The notes beneath the pieces are model-generated. The model ran no database searches, was not told where the DNA came from, and saw nothing but the letters and a program-made list of their open reading frames with translations. Shown here in pieces: positions 58,452-64,000 of a stretch of DNA of 64,000 bases (the first letter of the stretch is position 1; every line of letters begins with the position of its first letter). The DNA lies in the NCBI GenBank assembly GCA_947184155.2, contig CAMXCT020000269.1, positions 465,225 through 529,224 of the forward strand, read 5' to 3'. Source of the stretch: Cladocopium goreaui (taxonomy: Eukaryota; Sar; Dinophyceae; Suessiales; Symbiodiniaceae). The position numbers and the translations under genes were made by a program.

Positions 58452-58707
58452 CATTTGTATGTAAAATTAGTGTCATTTCATCTCATTGGATATTGCAGAT
58501 GTGGACGTGGTATGATTTTGTCGCTTTGTGCGGACGAAGTTTTGGAAGCGTCCAGAGTAGACAGTGAGCACACCTATGGCCCAAAATACCAGATATAAGT
58601 ACATAAAAATCCCATTTATGGAATGTTCAATCCCATTGAAATAACCAGTGAAATAACCATTTATAGTTGGTAAAGGGCCATAAGTGTAACATCCATCTTG
58701 GAGGCAG

Positions 58708-59245
58708 TTTGATGTGACAAACAAAAAGCGCACTCTCACGAACCTAGCGAGCGAGTACCATGTAGGCCGGACCTCTTCAAAATATTCTCTGGCCCAGATC
58801 CAGGCGCTCATCGACAAGATGAGTAACTTGGAATGACAAGTCAGCGGCCCAAAAAGCGAACAGAATCTCTCTTTGAAATCAGTATCCAACAAGGTCTTGA
58901 CGCAGGTCACGAACATCAATTCGAACCTGAAGCTGCTCCAACAGGAGTTGAAAAGCTCAAATGACGCATTGGCTGATGCCCTGAACAAAGGACTCAATGC
59001 CATGGCCACGGCCTGCCTACGGCTACCCCACAAACACCTGTGATGGGGGAGATACCTGCAATGCCAGCAATGGCTCATTCTGGGTCTCAGGGAGTTGTTG
59101 GTTCAGCAGGGTATGTGCCTACGTATGGGCAGGGTATCAAGCGAGGACTGGACAGTATCCAGTTATGGGGAAAGGAGTTCCCACTGCTCCCTCCATGCCT
59201 GCGGCACCACCCAATCTGCCAGCACCAGTCCTCAGCTCTCTTTTT
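58708..59245 (+). pseudogene. Broken coding sequence with in-frame TGA and frame changes
   Basis: From TTT at 58708, after GGAGGCAG|, the frame reads NKKRTLTNLASEYHVGRTSS then SLAQIQALIDKMSNLE. It meets TGA at 58834-58836 and then continues in the same frame as a coiled-coil-like stretch (NLKLLQQELKSSNDALADAL) to TGA at 59041. Another frame continues with MGEIPAMPAMAHSGSQG and later a Pro-rich piece (TAPSMPAAPPNLPAP). One TGA and one or two frame changes suggest a decayed gene or unseen introns. The minus strand has a 201-codon frame, which is less convincing. No family recognised. Confidence 0.45.
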
Positions 59246-60045
59246 GTGGCTAATCATCACAACATTATTCAACTATTTGCAAAAACAATGGCCATCATAA
59301 CCATGATATTTAATTACTATGTGTTTTCATTGCTAATCAACCATGACATTGCTAATTATTGAATATCACAATTATTAATCATTACCAATCGTTATCGTTA
59401 ATAATTATGATATTTAATGGAGCCATTCAAAAATACCTTGGTTCATTAGTTGGTTTAGGGACTTAAATCCAAACGAATTTATTGGGGATTTCCAGAAGCC
59501 ATAGGAGGGAAACCTATCAACTATCAACCAACCAGTATTTTGAGATAGGATAGGGGTTGCATAATCCCATAGTGAAACTGACTACTACATGTTGATACTG
59601 ATTTTTCACAAAACACAATTCGTCAGTTTCATTAAGACTAAGAAAATCATCACAATATGTGCAGAAAAAAACAATTGTTGTCAAGCAGCAATCTCCAGAC
59701 TCCAGTAGTAACTGTTGATTATCATGAGTTGTAACAATAGTGACTAGTCATGATTCAATCACTATTGTACATCATAATAGATGATTAAATCATGACTAAT
59801 TATCACTACCATTATCATAATAGTAATAATTGTTGATTGTCATGATGTGTAGCAATAGTTTTGATTGTTGATTATAGTAATTCTTAATTAGTAATTATTG
59901 CTATTATCATAGTAAGTGTTAATTAGTCATGATTCAATCAATAAATAATTAGTCAATAATGACTAGTCAATGATAATTATAATGATTATTGTTGATTATC
60001 GTAATGGCAATAGAGTTTTTCCATTGTACATACCATGCCATCTCC
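59246..60045. other. AT-rich stretch of TAATTATTG words
   Basis: TAGTCATGATTCAATCA occurs near 59747 and 59924. AATAGTAATTATTG-type words fill 59780-59995. No gene. Confidence 0.6.
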
Positions 60046-60180
60046 TCGCTGCAGGGCTCCTCCCGCCCTGCCATCCGCGTTGTCGTGCTCGGGGCTCCAC
60101 GTGTCGGGCGGCCCGGGAAGCCACGGTGCTACGGACCAAGGGGGAGAGCCACGTGACTTGGGCAGGAACAGTGGAGGAAA
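60046..60180 (+). CDS. GC-rich exon-like island with P-loop-like words
   Basis: After CGCTGCAG|G the plus strand reads SSRPAIRVVVLGAPRVGRPG before TGA at about 60153. IRVVVLGAPRVG resembles the beta-1/P-loop start of Ras-like GTPases, but the GK[ST] triplet is not intact. Another frame stays open longer (VLRTKGESHVTWAGTVEENS). Real exon, decayed exon or chance cannot be told apart. Confidence 0.28.
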
Positions 60181-60322
60181 ATTCAAGGAAGGGGAGGAAA
60201 CTGAGGTTTAACCAATAGAAATGATGATTTTAAGAGTTTAACCAGCAAGTATTAGGTTTTAACCATCAAAAATAGGGATATCATTCAGTAGGTATACAAT
60301 GATAGTTGACCATCCAAAATGC

Positions 60323-60450
60323 TACAATGTGGGGCCCCCTAGTCACAAGTTGGTAAAAATAACACCATCTAACTATAGTTGTAACTACCATAAATACGAG
60401 TTATTGTAGTTGTGTTCACCAACTTAGCGATCAACCGGGGGCCCCACATT
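60323..60450. repeat. Family C-like element (C9)
   Basis: TACAATGTGGGGCCCCCT to GGGGGCCCCACATTAG, a diverged end sequence with the same inner words. Confidence 0.7.
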
Positions 60451-60551
60451 AGTTATGTGAATGATGTTTGTTTCCGTTTTATGGGGTATTCCAGGAAGTT
60501 ACCATGGGGTAAACTCATGATGTGGGTGGAAACCATGGCCCATTTATAGAT

Positions 60552-60657
60552 TGGTTGGTCGTTTGGAACATTTATATTTTTTCATTCAGTTGGGAATAAT
60601 GATCCCAACTGACGAAGTCATATTTTTCAGAGGGGTAGGTGAAAAACCACCAACCAG
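60552..60657. repeat. Family B element (B14)
   Basis: TGGTTGGTCGTTTGGAACAT to AAACCACCAACCAG. Confidence 0.75.
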
Positions 60658-60715
60658 TAGATGATTGACCTCTAGAAGACGGTGATTTTCCACATTTATT
60701 AGTCATCCTTTACAG

Positions 60716-60841
60716 GAGAGTTACCTAACTCTATCCGTGGTATCCATCCCCACTGCTCGCCCCCTTGAGGTTGGGAAGAGCAGTGTCACGAAAGTGTTGG
60801 CGGAATATTTGGACATGAACTATCTGGAGGAGCATCAGTGA
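60716..60841 (+). CDS. Exon-like open frame after a good acceptor
   Basis: TTTACAG|GAG opens a frame of 41 codons to TGA (SIPTARPLEVGKSSVTKVLA, EYLDMNYLEEHQ). GC-richer than the surroundings. VGKSS is P-loop-like, but the context is too short to assign. It could be a last exon. Confidence 0.38.
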   Translation, partial: ESYLTLSVVSIPTARPLEVGKSSVTKVLAEYLDMNYLEEHQ

Positions 60842-61011
60842 GGAACAACTCCAACTAGTTTTATGATGTTTTATGGAAAAGTGGGGAACAACTATCCAGT
60901 TGATAGACCTGGTGGTGAGATAAGTTTCCAACAAAATTTGAGGATTTCATGCAAGAACTCGATGAATGAACTGATCAGTTACTAAGTGGTTTTTCGGACA
61001 CCAGGCAAACC

Positions 61012-61194
61012 TTGGTTCAACATGTTCGTGTCTTTCGTCAGGATGAACGGAGGAATGTACTAACCTTTCGCCCAAAATTCATGTGGTTTCTTCAAGGAAA
61101 ATATCCGTCGGACACCATGGAAAAATTAAGGATAGAGTTCCCAATGGTTAATCCCAGCATGTCGGGAGTCTACCTTTGGAATATTCGTACGTAG
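61012..61194 (+). CDS. Exon-like open frame, 60 codons
   Basis: Open to TAG, no ATG at the start. It follows a possible acceptor GACACCAG|G. Convincing composition (HVRVFRQDERRNVLTFRPKF, PSDTMEKLRIEFPMVNPSMS). It stands 14 bp before element B15. No family recognised. Confidence 0.38.
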   Translation: MVQHVRVFRQDERRNVLTFRPKFMWFLQGKYPSDTMEKLRIEFPMVNPSMSGVYLWNIRT

Positions 61195-61208
61195 AATATA
61201 ATATATTT

Positions 61209-61327
61209 TGGTTGGTGGTTTGGAACCATGGAAATTTATGACTTCCCATAACAAGTTGGGAATGCCATCATCCCAACTGACGAAGTCCATCATTTTTCAA
61301 AGGGGTAGGCGAAAAACCACCAAGCAG
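61209..61327. repeat. Family B element (B15)
   Basis: GGTTGGTGGTTTGGAACCAT to AAACCACCAAGCAG. Confidence 0.75.
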
Positions 61328-61527
61328 TATTGGACGTTTTCTATGGCCCTCTCAAGCACATCCATGCATGAAAATCTATGAGTACTGTTCCTGGATCAGG
61401 TAGGTGATGTTTTCTGCATGTTTTTTCCTAAAAAAGCCGCCTTTTTAGCGAAGCGTTTCAGGATGATGCTGGTATCCCATGTTCAACATGGGATAACCAT
61501 CCTGGTTTGCTCATGAAGTACCTTAAA

Positions 61528-61656
61528 ATCTGGGTAAATTTTATCACGACCGAACCCTGTTCTCCCGAAGCCTGGAATCATGGTTTTTCTAGGGAAATCA
61601 TCCCCTTTTTATGGCCGAACTATTCAGGTTAGTGAAATAGTATAATTTACCTGGAT
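61528..61656. repeat. Family H element (H6)
   Basis: ATCTGGGTAAATTTTATCAC to GTATAATTTACCTGGAT. Complete. It has the same inner words as H1 (CCCTGTTCTCCCGAAGCCTG). Confidence 0.75.
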
Positions 61657-61927
61657 AAAGTTGCGATTTTAACAGGGGAAGGTGATCAGTAATCAGCAGA
61701 TTTGTTGGCAAACGTATGTGTAGCCCTTCTGAGCTGAAGAGGGATAGTTTTCCAGAAACAGTGCATTTTGTTTGTGCAGCCCTGGACTCATCTTATGTTA
61801 GTCATTCGGAATGGGAATCCAAATCTGATTGTTGATGAAACCAGAAATATAATTGATGGTTTCAAATTTGGTGTCCTATCCCAAGAGATATAAAATGTTT
61901 AAAATGAGAGTTTTTCCAGTTGACTTT

Positions 61928-62037
61928 CTGATTGGTGGTTTCAAACATGTTTTATTTTTCCATTCAGTTGGGAATGTCATCATCCCAACTGACGAAGTCA
62001 TATTAATCAGAGCAGTAGGCGAAAAACCACCAACCAG
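61928..62037. repeat. Family B element (B16)
   Basis: CTGATTGGTGGTTTCAAACA to AAACCACCAACCAG. The left GT is lost, as in B8. Confidence 0.75.
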
Positions 62038-62324
62038 ATATTATGAACCATCATTAACCATATAATAACCATTAATATTAACCATTATTAACCAGGTATA
62101 TTAACCAACCAGGATGGTAGGTTGAAACCACCAAGCAGTCATGGTAGGTATACCCCTAGCAACGTTGCGGGTCACTAGGGTCACATCGATCCCCGGTCAC
62201 TAATATTCGTTTGACCGCCATGATTCTTACGTGCTGGTTGCATGGTTCTGAAAAGAAATAGCTATACCCATAGCTGGAGGATTGCGAGGAGGACAGTCAG
62301 AAGACTTTGCGCCTCGATGATGTG

Positions 62325-62480
62325 AAGGCAGAAGACCTTGGTCCAGATTCCGCTTTGACAGTGGATGGCAAGCGCTATACTTGCCGCATATGTCTGGGCA
62401 GGAATTCTATGAGATGTATGCAAATTGGAGTGAGAAGCCCTGCCATCGCACCAGCTTCAAGCGCTACTATGATGTTAGCA
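62325..62480 (+). CDS. Exon-like open frame, possible mobile-element or host protein piece
   Basis: After GAAGGCAG| one frame reads FRFDSGWQALYLPHMSGQEF then YEMYANWSEKPCHRTSFKRY. An alternative frame (VKAEDLGPDSALTVDGKRYT) overlaps its left part. The right part, with regular aromatic and charged residues, is the more convincing. No domain named with confidence. Confidence 0.33.
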
Positions 62481-62994
62481 TATATATATTATATATACCA
62501 TACATGGATCCTATGGCTATAGTAATCCCCAAACAACAAACTGGAAAATTAGAATTTTCGATGGGTAAACTATGGAAAATCACCGTTTTTAATTGGTAAA
62601 TTATGGAAAATTAGAATTTTGTAGCTGGGTAAATCAACTGTAAATGGCCATGTTCAATATGGCTTTTCTTAGTGGTGCGTTTTACATAGGGAATGGATGA
62701 GAATGGGGAAATGGGATTATTATTGATAGTTAGCCGGTGGATCATTCCCGAAAATTCCCTGCTAAGCACCAGTAAGAATAGATGGAAAAGTAAATCACCA
62801 TCAAATTAGTATGGATTTACTGTTCCATCTATTTGGGGATGACTATATTATTGACTGGAGGCCTGCGCCCGCCCGCCCTTGGTGGGGCCCGTGCCAAAGG
62901 TCAAACATGCATAAGATTAGAAAAGTCATAAGCCACATGAAGCCACATATAGATTTGAGTGGAAGATACCGGAAGGTACTGAGGGTCATCCGCA
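62481..62994. other. Stretch between exon candidates
   Basis: A partial family-A middle lies at 62570-62660 (GGTAAATCAACTGTAAATGG). The part 62850-62900 is a GC-rich CGCCCGCCCGCCC run. A short plus-strand frame ending at 63014 (HIDLSGRYRKVLRVIRNVSH) overlaps the start of the next gene. Confidence 0.35.
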
Positions 62995-63651
62995 ATGTCA
63001 GCCATGGAGGATGAACGTGTACATCGTGTCGCGCAGAGGGCGGCCACAAAGTTTGGGGCCCGTTTTCGTCACAGCGATGATTTTTCAGTTGAATGGGTTG
63101 AAGAAGAGTGTGACATTGTGAGAGCCGGTCGCAAAGCTTCACCCACCATGCGCAAGTTGTACAACACAGTCTGGGAGATTCTAGATAAGCAGTTTCCAAC
63201 AATTACTTGGCCGTGTTGGCCAGACCAGCGAGATCTTACGCATTGAGATTCACATTTTCACGATCTGATACATGCCAAACCGTTAAAGAAGGAAGTCATC
63301 GAGGGCATGTACTCGCTTCTTTCAATTGAGATAGCTGCTAAAAAGGGCTTCCAAATCGACAAACCTGCATTGTTTGAGAAGATCCATGGCTCTCCGCCTC
63401 TACAATCGGATCTTCCACCACGCCCAGATACTAACCATGTACGTCGTGAGGATGATGATGACGATGATGATGATGACGATGATGATGATGAGGAGGAGGA
63501 TGATGAGGATGATGATGATGATGATGGAATGATAATGATGCCGACAGATAGCAAGATGTCACAGAAGCCACGTGATTTCACAATATTTCACATTCCCTTC
63601 GACGTGCCAACCAAATGCCAGAATATATATCATGTATATATTATATGCTAG
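62995..63651 (+). pseudogene. ORF of 218 codons interrupted by one in-frame TGA
   Basis: ATG at 62995 (second ATG at 63004). The frame is open to TGA at 63244-63246 and then continues in the same frame to TAG at 63649. The first part is clearly protein-like (DERVHRVAQRAATKFGARFR, TMRKLYNTVWEILDKQF), as is the second (KEVIEGMYSLLSIEIAAKKG). An acidic run of Asp/Glu codons follows (63448-63525). The single stop could be a pseudogene mutation, read-through, or a hidden short intron. No family recognised. Confidence 0.5.
63448..63535. repeat. GAT/GAC trinucleotide run inside the broken ORF
   Basis: Mostly GAT, GAC and GAG triplets, in phase with the ORF (acidic tract). Confidence 0.85.
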
Positions 63652-63734
63652 CGTGTGCTAGCTACATGTGGTCAAACCGATATTTAGCTGACATCGCCAC
63701 TGCTACGCTTTCACTCCCCTGACCATGTCCAAAC

Positions 63735-63960
63735 ACAACCTCCGTTTGACCATTTTACCGTTCTACTGTCGCCCCTGGTCCCTTCTGCCTTTTACCATTT
63801 TACCGTTTTACCGTCGCTGGCCGCCTCTGCCTTTTACCGTTTTACCGTTTTACCGTCGCTCCTGGTCACCTCTTCCTTTTACCGTTTTAACGTCGCTCCT
63901 GATCACCTCTGCCTTTTACTGTTTTACCGTTTTACCGTTCTACCGGCACGCTTCCTCACC
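63735..63960. repeat. TTTTACCGTTTTACCGTCGC minisatellite
   Basis: TTTTACCGTTTTACCGTCGC and CCTGGTCACCTCTGCC units recur with variation. An 82-codon Pro/Phe/Leu frame over it is taken as an artefact. Confidence 0.85.
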
Positions 63961-64000
63961 GGACCACCCGTAAGCAAAAGACATACACAACGCTAGCACA

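Overview
The window looks like nuclear DNA of a dinoflagellate, probably of the Symbiodiniaceae/Suessiales type (inference). The grounds are two Ty1/copia retrotransposons of the kind common in these genomes, two proteins that pair a ubiquitin-like N-terminus with near-identical tandem repeats (RCC1-like and LRR-like), isolated GC-rich exon-like islands in AT-rich DNA, and very many short palindromic elements. No bacterial-type operon, rRNA, tRNA or CRISPR array was recognised.

Layout. 1-5.5 kb: microsatellites, MITE-like elements and short exon-like islands. 5.56-13.74 kb: copia-1 on the minus strand, with LTRs, a primer-binding site, a gag-protease ORF, an overlapping second ORF, a methyltransferase-like segment and a frameshifted integrase/RT/RNase H ORF. 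14.4-17.6 kb: a large foldback structure built from 93-bp hairpin units. 17.7-27.9 kb: dense palindromic elements, the RCC1-like gene (21.2-22.3 kb) and several exon candidates. 27.87-35.18 kb: copia-2 on the minus strand, with identical 160-bp LTRs, a 5-bp target duplication, an intact 1843-residue gag-pol and an extra 3' ORF. 35.2-48 kb: repeats, minisatellites and exon candidates. 48.06-49.99 kb: the Ubl-LRR gene. 50-64 kb: more palindromic elements with exon candidates, and two reading frames each broken by one TGA.

The main observation concerns the palindromic elements, about 90-140 bp long and in at least four families. In families A, B and H the terminal inverted repeat reads CTG|GT... 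on the left and ...CCAG| on the right. A GT donor and an AG acceptor are therefore present whichever way the element lies. In several places, excising the element as an intron joins two open frames. The best case is the minus strand of 37758-37104, where removing one H and one A element gives an ATG-to-stop frame of 149 codons. This is what introner elements would look like. It is read from sequence only and needs RNA evidence; because the elements are palindromic, the coding strand is often ambiguous.

The two copia elements are autonomous-type retroelements. The palindromic elements are non-autonomous. The ubiquitin-like repeat proteins are host genes without introns in the visible coding part. 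Coordinates of exon candidates are approximate at their outer ends.
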